Shown here: positions 8,840 through 16,992 of the stretch, piece after piece | Layout of the letters: every line of letters starts with the position of its first letter | How positions within the stretch are numbered: the first letter of the stretch is position 1 | Origin: Flavobacterium channae | GTDB lineage: Bacteria > Bacteroidota > Bacteroidia > Flavobacteriales > Flavobacteriaceae | Reading direction: 5' to 3' | DNA: 64,000 bases | Assembly: GCF_021172165.1 (NCBI RefSeq) | Contig: NZ_CP089096.1 | Span: 1,798,001 to 1,862,000, forward strand | Made by a program: the position numbers and the translations under genes | The notes under the pieces: generated by a model | Told to the model about the DNA's origin: nothing | Database searches by the model: none | Seen by the model: only the letters and a program-made list of their open reading frames with translations

Positions 8840-9479
8840 TATCTTCTTTAAATTCTTCTGGTTTTACTTCTTCTGTTGGCGGTAAAGTATCTGCTGGTTC
8901 TTCAGAACTAAATGTTTCTTCGTTGAAAACCTCTTTACCATCACCTAAAACAAAATCTAAAGTAGAACTTTTCTTTACCTTATCTCCTGCTCTTAAACGT
9001 TTACCATTTTGATAGATTTGCAATACAATATCTTTTGCAATATGCGGTTTATAAGTAATTTTTCCTTCTTTTAATGTTAGCGATTTAATAGTTGCCGAAA
9101 TTTGACGGAACGTTTTATCCTTAAATTCAGGGATTGTAATATCGGTAAACTCTCCTGCATTCAATTTCACATATACTTTACGTCCATCTTTTACCAAACT
9201 TCCCGCTTTTGGATCTTGTTCCAAGATAGTAAAAGGAGGAAAATCAGCATTAAACTCAACTGTATCTAATAAAAAAACTTCTAAATCAAGCTCATTTAAC
9301 TTTTCTTCAGCAGTTTCTAATTTCATTTTAGCCAAATCTGGCACTTTAATTTCTTGACCATGATTGGTTCTAAAATCTAGAAATTGAATTACTAAAAAAG
9401 TGAAAACCACCACAATAGAAATGGCTATAAAAACTTGAATAAAAAAAGTTCGGCTTGTTAAATACTTAAATAAACTCAT
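8826..9479 (-). CDS. PASTA-domain membrane protein
   Basis: This 217-residue protein has one N-terminal membrane helix (about residues 10-31) and then two to three PASTA-like modules (e.g. IKVPDLAKMKLETAEEKLNE and ITIPEFKDKTFRQISATIK). It ends in an acidic, proline-containing tail. There is no kinase domain. PASTA modules usually bind peptidoglycan or muropeptides outside the membrane, so a cell-wall-associated role is likely. The gene overlaps rluD by 14 bases and is transcribed from a TATCTTTG element at 9497-9504. In Bacteroidota it commonly precedes rluD; the reason for the pairing is not known to me. Confidence 0.85.
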   Translation of the reverse strand: MSLFKYLTSRTFFIQVFIAISIVVVFTFLVIQFLDFRTNHGQEIKVPDLAKMKLETAEEKLNELDLEVFLLDTVEFNADFPPFTILEQDPKAGSLVKDGRKVYVKLNAGEFTDITIPEFKDKTFRQISATIKSLTLKEGKITYKPHIAKDIVLQIYQNGKRLRAGDKVKKSSTLDFVLGDGKEVFNEETFSSEEPADTLPPTEEVKPEEFKEDNGGL

Positions 9480-9496
9480 ACAAAATGATATTTTGA

Positions 9497-9504
9497 CAAA
9501 GATA
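9497..9504 (-). promoter_or_regulatory. -7 promoter element of the PASTA-rluD operon
   Basis: The minus strand reads TATCTTTG, a full match to TAnnTTTG, with a predicted leader of about 13 bases before the ATG at 9479. Confidence 0.65.
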
Positions 9505-9627
9505 TAAAAATCATAAAGAAATTATGATGCAATTCATTTTCATTTCTTCTTTCTTTTAAAACGAGTTATTTAGAAAATTATTTCTTACAGAAAACAATAA
9601 AAGAACTTAAAATCTGAATATTTAATG

Positions 9628-9635
9628 TAATTTTG
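9628..9635 (+). promoter_or_regulatory. -7 promoter element of ddl-coaD
   Basis: TAATTTTG matches TAnnTTTG. The box ends on the G of a GTG at 9635 that would otherwise be the longest-frame start of ddl, so that GTG cannot be used and the ATG at 9659 is the start. Confidence 0.7.
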
Positions 9636-9658
9636 TGTATCACAATTTGAAATATACA

Positions 9659-10633
9659 ATGAAAAACGTTGCCATTATCATGGGAGGTTACTCCAGCGAA
9701 TACAAAATTTCATTAACAAGTGGAAATGTCGTATTTAATAATATTAATCGCGATAAATTCAATCCATATCGTATTCATATTTTTAAAGAAAAATGGGTAT
9801 ATGTAGATGAAAAAGACGCTGAATTTCCTATTGATAAAAACGATTTTTCGGTTACCGTAAATGGTAATAAAATTAATTTTGACGTAGTTTTCAATGCTAT
9901 TCACGGAACTCCTGGTGAAGACGGATTAATGCAAGCTTATTTCGAATTATTGAATATTCCTCAAACGTCTTGCGATTATTATCAAGCATCGTTAACATTC
10001 AATAAACGTGATATGTTATCGGTTTTAAAACCTTATGGAATTAAAACGGCGACTTCTTTTTACCTTAATCTTGGCGACGAAATCAATGTTGAGGCAATTT
10101 TAGAAAAAGTAGGATTGCCTTGTTTTGTAAAACCAAACAAATCAGGTTCGAGTTTCGGAATTTCGAAAGTAAAAACGAAAGAAGAATTCCTTCCAGCTAT
10201 TGAAAACGCTTATAAAGAAGATGACGAAATTATCATTGAGAGTTTCCTTAACGGAACAGAAGTTTCTGTAGGTGTCATCAATTATAAAGGAAATGTTACC
10301 GTTTTACCTATTACTGAAATCGTGTCTGAAAATGATTTTTTTGATTACGAGGCAAAATATTTAGGAAAATCGAAAGAAATTACGCCAGCGAGAATTTCGG
10401 AAGAATTAAAAGTAAAAATTGAAACAGTTGCTAAAAGAGCTTACGAAGTGTTGAAAATGAAAGGGTTTTCGCGTAGTGAATTCATTATCGTAAACAACGA
10501 ACCTCATATGTTAGAGATGAATACGATTCCCGGTTTAACTACCGAAAGTATTTTACCACAACAAGCTCGCGAAGCAGGAATTTCATTACCAGAATTGTTT
10601 GAAAACGCTATTGAATTGGCTTTAAATAAATAA
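9659..10633 (+). CDS. ddl: D-alanine--D-alanine ligase
   Basis: This 324-residue ATP-grasp ligase joins two D-alanines for peptidoglycan precursors in the cytoplasm. The N-terminal signature VAIIMGGYSSEYKISLTSG, the ATP-binding segment KPNKSGSSFGISKV and the C-terminal metal/ligand segment EMNTIPGLTTESILPQQA are all present. The start at 9659 is fixed by the promoter box that overlaps the upstream GTG. coaD begins two bases after the stop, forming an operon. Confidence 0.95.
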   Translation: MKNVAIIMGGYSSEYKISLTSGNVVFNNINRDKFNPYRIHIFKEKWVYVDEKDAEFPIDKNDFSVTVNGNKINFDVVFNAIHGTPGEDGLMQAYFELLNIPQTSCDYYQASLTFNKRDMLSVLKPYGIKTATSFYLNLGDEINVEAILEKVGLPCFVKPNKSGSSFGISKVKTKEEFLPAIENAYKEDDEIIIESFLNGTEVSVGVINYKGNVTVLPITEIVSENDFFDYEAKYLGKSKEITPARISEELKVKIETVAKRAYEVLKMKGFSRSEFIIVNNEPHMLEMNTIPGLTTESILPQQAREAGISLPELFENAIELALNK

Positions 10634-10635
10634 CT

Positions 10636-11094
10636 ATGAGAAAAGCAATATTTCCAGGTTCATTTGACCCAATAACAAATGGACATTACGATATAATAAA
10701 AAGAGGCGTTTCTTTGTTTGATGAAGTAGTAGTAGCCATTGGTGTTAATGCCGAAAAAAAATACATGTTTACTCTTGAAGAGCGTAAACGTTTTATCGAA
10801 GAAGCTTTTAAAGACGAACCAAAGGTTAAAGTAATTACTTATAGTGGTTTAACTATCGATTTGTGCAAAAAAGAAAAGGCTGATTTTATCTTACGTGGAC
10901 TTAGAAATCCGGCTGACTTTGAGTTTGAAAAAGCCATTGCACATACCAATCGTGTGATGTCGAAAATTGAAACGGTTTTCTTATTAACTGCTGCTCGAAC
11001 TTCGTTTATTTCATCAAGTATTGTTCGTGATGTATTACGAAATGGCGGAGATATTTCGCCATTAGTCCCAGATTCTGTTTTAAATAAGAAGTAA
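10636..11094 (+). CDS. coaD: Pantetheine-phosphate adenylyltransferase
   Basis: This 152-residue nucleotidyltransferase is of standard length. It transfers AMP from ATP to 4'-phosphopantetheine, the penultimate step of coenzyme A synthesis. The signature GSFDPITNGH (residues 8-17) and the second nucleotide-binding motif with ISSSIVR near residue 128 are intact, as is the RGLRNPADFEFE segment. It is translated from the same mRNA as ddl. Confidence 0.96.
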   Translation: MRKAIFPGSFDPITNGHYDIIKRGVSLFDEVVVAIGVNAEKKYMFTLEERKRFIEEAFKDEPKVKVITYSGLTIDLCKKEKADFILRGLRNPADFEFEKAIAHTNRVMSKIETVFLLTAARTSFISSSIVRDVLRNGGDISPLVPDSVLNKK

Positions 11095-11117
11095 AAAATA
11101 CTTTATTTTGAAATACG

Positions 11118-11125
11118 TACTTTTG
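11118..11125 (+). promoter_or_regulatory. -7 promoter element of the SulP gene
   Basis: TACTTTTG matches TAnnTTTG and lies in the short gap after coaD, 31 bases before the SulP ATG. The transporter therefore has its own transcript. Confidence 0.65.
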
Positions 11126-11156
11126 CATCATAATTTCTATAAAAGCCATAATTTAC

Positions 11157-12695
11157 ATGCAAAAAGTACTTAATCTCTTCGATTTTAAACAAAAAGTAGA
11201 TTATAAAATCGAAATATTAGCAGGATTAACGGTTGCTATGACCATGATTCCTGAATCGTTGTCTTTTGCAATTTTAGCAGGCTTCCCTCCTCTTGTTGGT
11301 TTATACGGTGCTTTTATAATGGGATTGATTACCGCTATTTTTGGAGGTCGCCCAGGCTTGATTTCTGGTGGTGCTGGTGCAACAGTCGTTGTTCTTATCG
11401 CTTTAATGCAATCGCATGGTTTGGAATATGTTTTTGGAGCCATAGCTTTAGCCGGAGTCATTCAAATCTTAGTAGGATTGTTTAAATTGGGTAAATTTAT
11501 TCGTTTGGTTCCCAATCCTGTAATGTATGGTTTCGTAAACGGACTTGCGGTTGTTATTTTCATGTCGCAATTTGAACAATTCAAACAAGTTACCAACGGA
11601 ACTTCTGAATGGCTTTCAGGAACACCTTTGTTCACTATGGCAGCTTTAGTAGCTTTAACAATAGCAATTATTTTAATTTTTCCTAAAATCACAAAGGCAA
11701 TTCCGGCTTCATTAGTTGCTATTATTGTTGTTTTTGCATTAGTAATTGGTTTTAATATCGAAACAAAACAAGTGGCCGATATTGCTTCTATTAGTGGTTC
11801 TTTACCTCCATTTCATATTCCTGAAATTCCAATTACTTGGGAAACCTTTCTAATTATTTTACCATATGGAGCCATTATGGCCGCTGTAGGATTAACCGAA
11901 GGTTTACTAACTCTGAATTTAGTTGATGAAATTACAGCTAGTAAAGGAAATAGTAATCGCGAATGTTTAGCGCAAGGAACAGCTAATATTGCTAACGGTT
12001 TTTTCTTTGGAATGGGAGGTTGTCCAATGATTGCACAAACATTAGTGAATCTATCTGCTGGTTCGCGTGCTCGTTTATCTGGAATTGTAGCCGCATTAAC
12101 AATCTTAATCATCATTTTAGTTGGTGCGCCAATTATCGAATTGGTTCCACTAGCAGCATTAACAGGCGTTATGATTATGGTTGCCATTGGAACTTTTGAA
12201 TGGGCAAGTTTTAAAGCGTTTACCAAAATGCCAAAATCAGATATTTTTGTAATGGTTGTGGTAACCTTAATTACCATTTTTATGCACAATTTAGCCTTAG
12301 CTGTTTTAATTGGAGTTATTATTTCGGCTTTAGTTTTTGCTTGGGAAAGTGCAAAACGTATTCGCGCTCGAAAATATATTGATGAAAATGGAGTTAAACA
12401 CTATGAATTATATGGACCTTTATTTTTTGGCTCTACAACTGCTTTTGCTGAAAAATTTGATATAAATAACGATCCAAACGAAATTATAATTGACTTTACT
12501 GAAAGCAGAATCTCCGATATGAGCGCTATTGATGCGGTTAATAAAATTACCGAACGTTATGCTGCATTAGGCAAAAAAGTACATTTAAGACACTTAAGTG
12601 CCGATTGTGTTGAACTTTTAAAAAATGCTGAGGCTATAATTGATGTTAATATTATGGAAGATCCATTGTATAAAGTTGCTGTTGAAAAAGTGTAA
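11157..12695 (+). CDS. SulP-family anion transporter with STAS domain
   Basis: This 512-residue protein has 10-12 hydrophobic segments (about residues 20-390), including the SulP signature region around AMTMIPESLSFAILAGFPPL and GLYGAF. A cytoplasmic STAS domain (about 405-510) contains EIIIDFTESRISDMSAIDAV. SulP proteins move sulfate, bicarbonate or other anions across the inner membrane; the sequence does not tell which. It stands alone, with its own promoter and followed by a dispersed intergenic repeat. Confidence 0.92.
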   Translation: MQKVLNLFDFKQKVDYKIEILAGLTVAMTMIPESLSFAILAGFPPLVGLYGAFIMGLITAIFGGRPGLISGGAGATVVVLIALMQSHGLEYVFGAIALAGVIQILVGLFKLGKFIRLVPNPVMYGFVNGLAVVIFMSQFEQFKQVTNGTSEWLSGTPLFTMAALVALTIAIILIFPKITKAIPASLVAIIVVFALVIGFNIETKQVADIASISGSLPPFHIPEIPITWETFLIILPYGAIMAAVGLTEGLLTLNLVDEITASKGNSNRECLAQGTANIANGFFFGMGGCPMIAQTLVNLSAGSRARLSGIVAALTILIIILVGAPIIELVPLAALTGVMIMVAIGTFEWASFKAFTKMPKSDIFVMVVVTLITIFMHNLALAVLIGVIISALVFAWESAKRIRARKYIDENGVKHYELYGPLFFGSTTAFAEKFDINNDPNEIIIDFTESRISDMSAIDAVNKITERYAALGKKVHLRHLSADCVELLKNAEAIIDVNIMEDPLYKVAVEKV

Positions 12696-12710
12696 TATCA
12701 GTATTTAATT

Positions 12711-12776
12711 GTTATCCTGAACTTGTTTCAGGATTTATGCATTGAGAAGCTGAAACCAGTTCAGCTTGACAGAAAT
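12711..12776. repeat. Intergenic inverted-repeat element, copy A (TCCTGAACTTGTTTCAGGAT type)
   Basis: ATCCTGAACTTGTTTCAGGA starts the element, and AGCTGAAACCAGTTCAGCTT followed by GACA closes it. The two halves are approximate reverse complements, and each half also contains its own short palindrome. A better-preserved copy lies at 25048-25116. This copy lies between the convergent SulP and methyltransferase genes and may act as a bidirectional stem-loop. Confidence 0.75.
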
Positions 12777-12780
12777 ACAT

Positions 12781-13416
12781 TTACTTCTCAAAAACAATCA
12801 ATTTTTCTTTTACAATTAAATTCGAAAAATTAAATTTTGATTTTATCCATTGCAATGTAGTTTCTTGGTAAATAAAGACATGTGTAAAATCGTCTTTGTA
12901 ATACCAATCTTCAAAAAGCTTTTGGTTTTTGAAAACTTCGGTTTTACAATACAATTTCCCGTTTGGTAACAACATCGAATGCAACAATTGAAACTCTTGT
13001 AAAGGTTGCTTAAAATGTTCCATTACTTCGCAACACGAAATATAATCGTACTTTCTTGTTAGCAGTTCCGGATTATTTTCAAAATACAAGTCGTAATTTT
13101 CTATTTGGAACCCCTTATCTCTTAGCATTTTAGAAACCACTGGTCCGGTTCCTGAGCCAAAATCCAACCCTGTATTATTTGGAGTAAAATCTTGTAAAAT
13201 TGCATTTACAATTGGCGAAACAAAGTTTTGATAACGCACATCGTTTACATCATTATTATGCAATTCATAATGCGCTTTTTCTTCTTCTGGAGATAAATAA
13301 GTAAACGCTGGGCGAAAAATACCTTCACAAACATTACATTTATAAAATAAATGCTTCGGTTTTTCGCAGAAGATTTTCACTTCACTTTTACACAAAGGAC
13401 AATTCTCTAAATTCAT
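12781..13416 (-). CDS. SAM-dependent methyltransferase with N-terminal zinc ribbon
   Basis: This 211-residue class I methyltransferase has two CxxC pairs at the N-terminus (CPLC and CNVC), forming a probable zinc ribbon. The SAM-binding motif LDFGSGTGPV and the acidic strand ISCCEVMEHF follow. The substrate is unknown. The longest frame begins at 13470, but a perfect TATCTTTG box at 13421-13428 lies inside that extension, four bases before the ATG at 13416. I therefore chose 13416, which implies an almost or fully leaderless mRNA. It diverges from the M14 peptidase gene. Confidence 0.8.
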   Translation of the reverse strand: MNLENCPLCKSEVKIFCEKPKHLFYKCNVCEGIFRPAFTYLSPEEEKAHYELHNNDVNDVRYQNFVSPIVNAILQDFTPNNTGLDFGSGTGPVVSKMLRDKGFQIENYDLYFENNPELLTRKYDYISCCEVMEHFKQPLQEFQLLHSMLLPNGKLYCKTEVFKNQKLFEDWYYKDDFTHVFIYQETTLQWIKSKFNFSNLIVKEKLIVFEK

Positions 13417-13420
13417 ATAA

Positions 13421-13428
13421 CAAAGATA
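13421..13428 (-). promoter_or_regulatory. -7 promoter element four bases before a start codon
   Basis: The minus strand reads TATCTTTG-TTAT-ATG. If this box is used at the normal distance, transcription starts at or next to the A of the ATG (leaderless mRNA). Confidence 0.6.
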
Positions 13429-13480
13429 ACCAATCGAAGTTAAAAAGTGATTAAGTGAATTGAACTCCAAAAAGATTCTT

Positions 13481-13488
13481 TATTTTTG
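13481..13488 (+). promoter_or_regulatory. -7 promoter element of the M14 peptidase gene
   Basis: TATTTTTG matches TAnnTTTG. The upstream in-frame TTG at 13486 is part of the box, so the ATG at 13510 is the start. Confidence 0.65.
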
Positions 13489-13509
13489 AAAATCAAATAC
13501 ACAACAACT

Positions 13510-15234
13510 ATGCGTTTTTTACAAATAAGCTTACTTTTTATCTCAATTTCAATATTTGCTCAGAACAATTTAATCACACCTTTTGAACGAGGCAATGGCA
13601 ATCAAACTACCACTTATGAAGAATGTATTGCCTTTTATGAAAAATTAGACGAAAGTTTTACCAACATACAAATGATTCACAAAGGCACAACCGATAGCGG
13701 AAAACCATTATTCTTAGTGCTTTTTTCAAGTGAAGGCAAATTTGATTTTGACGAATATTTTACCAAAAATAAAGCTGTAATTTTAATCAATAACGGTATT
13801 CATGCGGGTGAACCTGATGGTATTGACGCTACGATGATGTTGATGCGAGATTTAGCAATGGGAAAAATCAAAACGGCTAAAAACACCTTTATTGCTGCTA
13901 TTCCGGTTTATAGTGTTGGTGGAATGTTGAATCGAAATTCGCATTCAAGAGCCAATCAAAACGGACCAGAAGAATATGGTTTTAGAGGAAACAGTAGAAA
14001 TTACGATTTGAATCGCGACTTCATTAAATCGGATACTAAAAATTCGAGAAGTTTTCAAAAGTTGTTTACCGAATTGAATCCAGATATTTTCTTAGACAAT
14101 CACGTTTCAAATGGTGCCGATTATCAATACACATTTACTTGTATTGCCACCCAACACGAACGTTTAGGAAATACATTAGGCAACTATTTTATCAACGAAT
14201 TGTATCCTTCGGTAGTAAAAGATATGAATAAAAAGAAAATCGATGTGGTTCCGTACGTGAATGTGCACAGCACTACGCCAGATAAAGGTTTTGAACAATT
14301 TACCGATACACCGAGATATGCTACAGGATATACGACTTTGTTTCACACTTTAGGATTTGTACCTGAAACGCACATGTTAAAAGCATACAAAGAACGCGTA
14401 AAAGTGACTTACGAATTTATGGTAAGCACAATTGGTTTTGCTGATGCCAATTGGAAAAAAATCAAGCAATTACGAAAAGATGCTTTAAATGAATACAAAG
14501 CTGGAATGCAATATCCAATCGATTGGGCAATTGATTCTACAAAAGTATCTTACATTGATTTTAAAGGCTATCAAGGCGGTTACAAACCAAGTTATATTTC
14601 TGGAAAAGATCGTTTGTATTATGATAAAAGTAAACCGTTTACCAAGAAAATTCCGTTTTATGGGAATTATAAACCTACGAAATTTGTAAGCATTCCAAAA
14701 GCATATATTATTCCACAATCGCAATGGCAAGTGTTGGATATTTTGAAATTGAACAACATCAATGCGCATCGTTTACAAAAAGACACGATTATTGAAGTAG
14801 AATCGTATAAAATTGAAAGTTATCAAACATCAAAATCACCATACGAAGGACATTATGGACATTACAATACGAAAGTTGTGAAATCGACTCAAAAAGTGAA
14901 ATTTTTCATGGGTGATTATATGTTTTACACGAATCAACCAGGCGTGAAATATTTAGTAGAAACTTTAGAACCAGAAGCAGTGGACAGTTATTTCAATTGG
15001 AACTTCTTTGATCCTATTTTACAACAAAAAGAATATTTTTCGAGTTATGTTTTTGAAGATTTAGCGAAAGAATTCTTGGATAAAAACCCAAAAATCAAAT
15101 CCGAATTAGAACAAAAGAAGCAAAACGACAAAGCTTTCGCTGAAAATGGTGCAGCACAATTGGATTGGGTGTACAAACAATCGCCTTATTACGAGAAAGC
15201 GCATTTGCAGTATCCGGTTTATAGAATTAGGTAA
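13510..15234 (+). CDS. Secreted M14-family zinc carboxypeptidase-like protein
   Basis: This 574-residue protein has a signal peptide ending at IFAQ. The N-terminal catalytic domain carries the M14 zinc motif HAGE (His98, Glu101 counted from the ATG at 13510), the NYDLNRDF segment and a third ligand in DNHVSNGADY (His198). The C-terminal half (about 300-574) is beta-rich with no assignment I can make. M14 enzymes remove C-terminal amino acids or cut peptidoglycan peptides; the periplasmic or extracellular location fits peptide scavenging. The general base expected in the C-terminal part of the catalytic domain was not identified with certainty. Confidence 0.87.
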   Translation: MRFLQISLLFISISIFAQNNLITPFERGNGNQTTTYEECIAFYEKLDESFTNIQMIHKGTTDSGKPLFLVLFSSEGKFDFDEYFTKNKAVILINNGIHAGEPDGIDATMMLMRDLAMGKIKTAKNTFIAAIPVYSVGGMLNRNSHSRANQNGPEEYGFRGNSRNYDLNRDFIKSDTKNSRSFQKLFTELNPDIFLDNHVSNGADYQYTFTCIATQHERLGNTLGNYFINELYPSVVKDMNKKKIDVVPYVNVHSTTPDKGFEQFTDTPRYATGYTTLFHTLGFVPETHMLKAYKERVKVTYEFMVSTIGFADANWKKIKQLRKDALNEYKAGMQYPIDWAIDSTKVSYIDFKGYQGGYKPSYISGKDRLYYDKSKPFTKKIPFYGNYKPTKFVSIPKAYIIPQSQWQVLDILKLNNINAHRLQKDTIIEVESYKIESYQTSKSPYEGHYGHYNTKVVKSTQKVKFFMGDYMFYTNQPGVKYLVETLEPEAVDSYFNWNFFDPILQQKEYFSSYVFEDLAKEFLDKNPKIKSELEQKKQNDKAFAENGAAQLDWVYKQSPYYEKAHLQYPVYRIR

Positions 15235-15239
15235 TTTTA

Positions 15240-15298
15240 AACACGAATTTCACTAATTATCACTAATTAGATTCGTGCAAATTCGAGAAATTCGTGTT
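15240..15298. repeat. Intergenic inverted repeat, AACACGAATTTC type, copy 1
   Basis: A perfect 12-bp inverted repeat (AACACGAATTTC at 15240-15251, GAAATTCGTGTT at 15287-15298) encloses CACTAATTA-like direct repeats. A related copy lies at 50884-50945 and a shorter relative forms the terminator at 24994-25037. It directly follows the M14 peptidase stop and may end its transcript. Confidence 0.75.
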
Positions 15299-15364
15299 GA
15301 TTCCTAAGCCACTTTCTTCTATTCAAACAACAACTTGATATCATCTAAACTTTCAAAAAAAGTC

Positions 15365-16018
15365 ATGTATTCATATTTATTTTTATTTATAATTATTGCA
15401 TTTGCTTTTGTTTACATTATTTATGATTCCAAAAAAGAAATTAAATCGGTAAACAAAAGCAAATGCAATAATTTTAAACCAATAAGTATCAATATTATTG
15501 AAGATGAAACTTATGATGAAGAAGAAACTTTGTTATGGGAAGAAGAATATTTAATGATTGAAATTATTCCTGCAACTAATTATAAATATTTATTAGATAA
15601 TAATATTGATAAAAGCAAAGCATTATCGAGTTACGCAAAAATTAAAACCGAAACTTTAAAGATTAAGTTTAGTGAAATTACAGAATTTTTAAAAGGAATT
15701 GGAATTAATAAATATAAAAAAATAATTTATTTTGGAGCTTGTGAAAATCCTGAAGAAATTAAAGACCAAAACACAATTGCTTATGGATGTTTAGGTGATA
15801 CTATTTTCATAGAGCACAAAGACAATATTGTTGAAAACATTTGGTTTGTTTCATACAATAGAACTTCAAAATTAAACACAGAAATTGTAAATACTCTTAA
15901 TAGAATTGGTATAAAATACGATTTACTTCTTGTTGATAATTATCCTGTTACAGAAAAAATTGTAGATTTAAAAAATCTGGATGAAATTGAATCTTATTTT
16001 AAATTAAGAGTCAATTAA
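15365..16018 (+). CDS. Hypothetical membrane-anchored protein
   Basis: I do not recognise this 217-residue protein. It has one N-terminal membrane helix (about residues 2-22), then a short linker and an acidic stretch (DETYDEEETLLWEEE). A mixed alpha/beta domain follows, with a possible conserved Cys pair at KSKCNN and GACENPEE. The longest frame starts with a TTG at 15335; the ATG at 15365 is preferred because it begins right at the hydrophobic segment. Its stop overlaps the stop of the convergent patatin gene (16015-16018). Function unknown. Confidence 0.65.
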   Translation: MYSYLFLFIIIAFAFVYIIYDSKKEIKSVNKSKCNNFKPISINIIEDETYDEEETLLWEEEYLMIEIIPATNYKYLLDNNIDKSKALSSYAKIKTETLKIKFSEITEFLKGIGINKYKKIIYFGACENPEEIKDQNTIAYGCLGDTIFIEHKDNIVENIWFVSYNRTSKLNTEIVNTLNRIGIKYDLLLVDNYPVTEKIVDLKNLDEIESYFKLRVN

Positions 16019-16863
16019 ATCTTTAATTCAATTTCAGGAATCGAATTTGCAAAATATTCTTTACCAGAGTTTATAATAGCTTTGGTATTATAGAATTCAA
16101 AAATTCCGGCTACATTTCGTGGTATTTCAACTAAAACATCGGGCGGATTTTTTTCTAGAATTAGATTAGAAATATGATTGGTCATCGTTACTAAACTATT
16201 GTTGACCAAAAAGAAGTAATTGATGTTCTTATTAATTCTGTAAATAGATTTACTTGCTTTTAGATTTTGTTTTGCTAGTTGTTCTAATTCGGAATAATAC
16301 ACAATATCATCGGTAACTCCAGCATTTACATTAACCGCTATTACAATATCATTTTCAACTCGTTTTGCCGTGTTTATTGGAATATTATTTACAACTCCGC
16401 CATCAATAAAAACAGAATCTCCTATAGTTAGTGGTGTAAAAATCGTTGGAATAGAAATAGAAGCTCTTATAGCATTAAACAAGCTTCCTTTATCAAACAC
16501 TACTTCTCTCCCATTGGCAATATCAAAAGCGGTTGCCGTATATTTTATTGGTAAATCTTCAATATTAACATCGGTAATAAATTCCCTAATTTCATTAAAA
16601 ACGCGTTCTCCTTTAACCAATCCTTGAGTTGAAAAACTAAAATCTATTAATTTAAAAATTTTAGTTCTATTTACTTTTAACATCCATTGCTTGAATTCTT
16701 CTAGTTTTCCCACAGCGTAAATTCCGCCAATTAAAGCACCCATAGAAGTTCCGGAAATTGAAGCAATATTTACGTTTAATTTCAATAATTCTTCAATAAC
16801 TCCAATATGAGCAATTCCTCTTGCACCACCACCTGAAAGAACTAAAGTAATATCTTTTTTCAT
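16015..16863 (-). CDS. Patatin-like phospholipase family protein
   Basis: This 282-residue single-domain patatin has the oxyanion motif GGGARG (residues 11-16), the nucleophile elbow GTSMG (38-42, Ser40) and the catalytic Asp in DGG (Asp154). All catalytic residues are intact. It is similar in size to RssA/YchK-type bacterial patatins, which hydrolyse acyl esters of phospholipids. No signal peptide is visible, so it is probably cytoplasmic or membrane-associated. It lies downstream of the terminator of the RND pump operon and is thus a separate unit. Confidence 0.92.
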   Translation of the reverse strand: MKKDITLVLSGGGARGIAHIGVIEELLKLNVNIASISGTSMGALIGGIYAVGKLEEFKQWMLKVNRTKIFKLIDFSFSTQGLVKGERVFNEIREFITDVNIEDLPIKYTATAFDIANGREVVFDKGSLFNAIRASISIPTIFTPLTIGDSVFIDGGVVNNIPINTAKRVENDIVIAVNVNAGVTDDIVYYSELEQLAKQNLKASKSIYRINKNINYFFLVNNSLVTMTNHISNLILEKNPPDVLVEIPRNVAGIFEFYNTKAIINSGKEYFANSIPEIELKI

Positions 16864-16936
16864 TGAATTGGAAATCTGATTATGGAAAAACTTGTATTAA
16901 AAATAGTAAATAAATTTTACAAATTGAAACGCAATA

Positions 16937-16963
16937 AAAAAGTCACCCTTTCGGATGACTTTT
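16937..16963 (-). terminator. Terminator of the RND efflux operon
   Basis: On the minus strand AAAAGTCATCC / GGGTGACTTTT forms an 11-bp stem with one mismatch and a short GAAA-like loop. It is followed by TTTTTTATT and lies just after the channel gene stop. Confidence 0.8.
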
Positions 16964-16992
16964 CTTTCACAATTACATTACAAATAAACCCA

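Noticed and set aside
9635..9658. GTG start for ddl at 9635
   Set aside because: The GTG forms the last base of the TAATTTTG promoter box, so it is not in the transcript.
11201..12289. Minus-strand frames inside the SulP gene (and similar ones inside the RND, MFS and KefB-like genes)
   Set aside because: They mirror the hydrophobic codons of membrane proteins on the other strand, overlap strong genes completely and lack promoter boxes.
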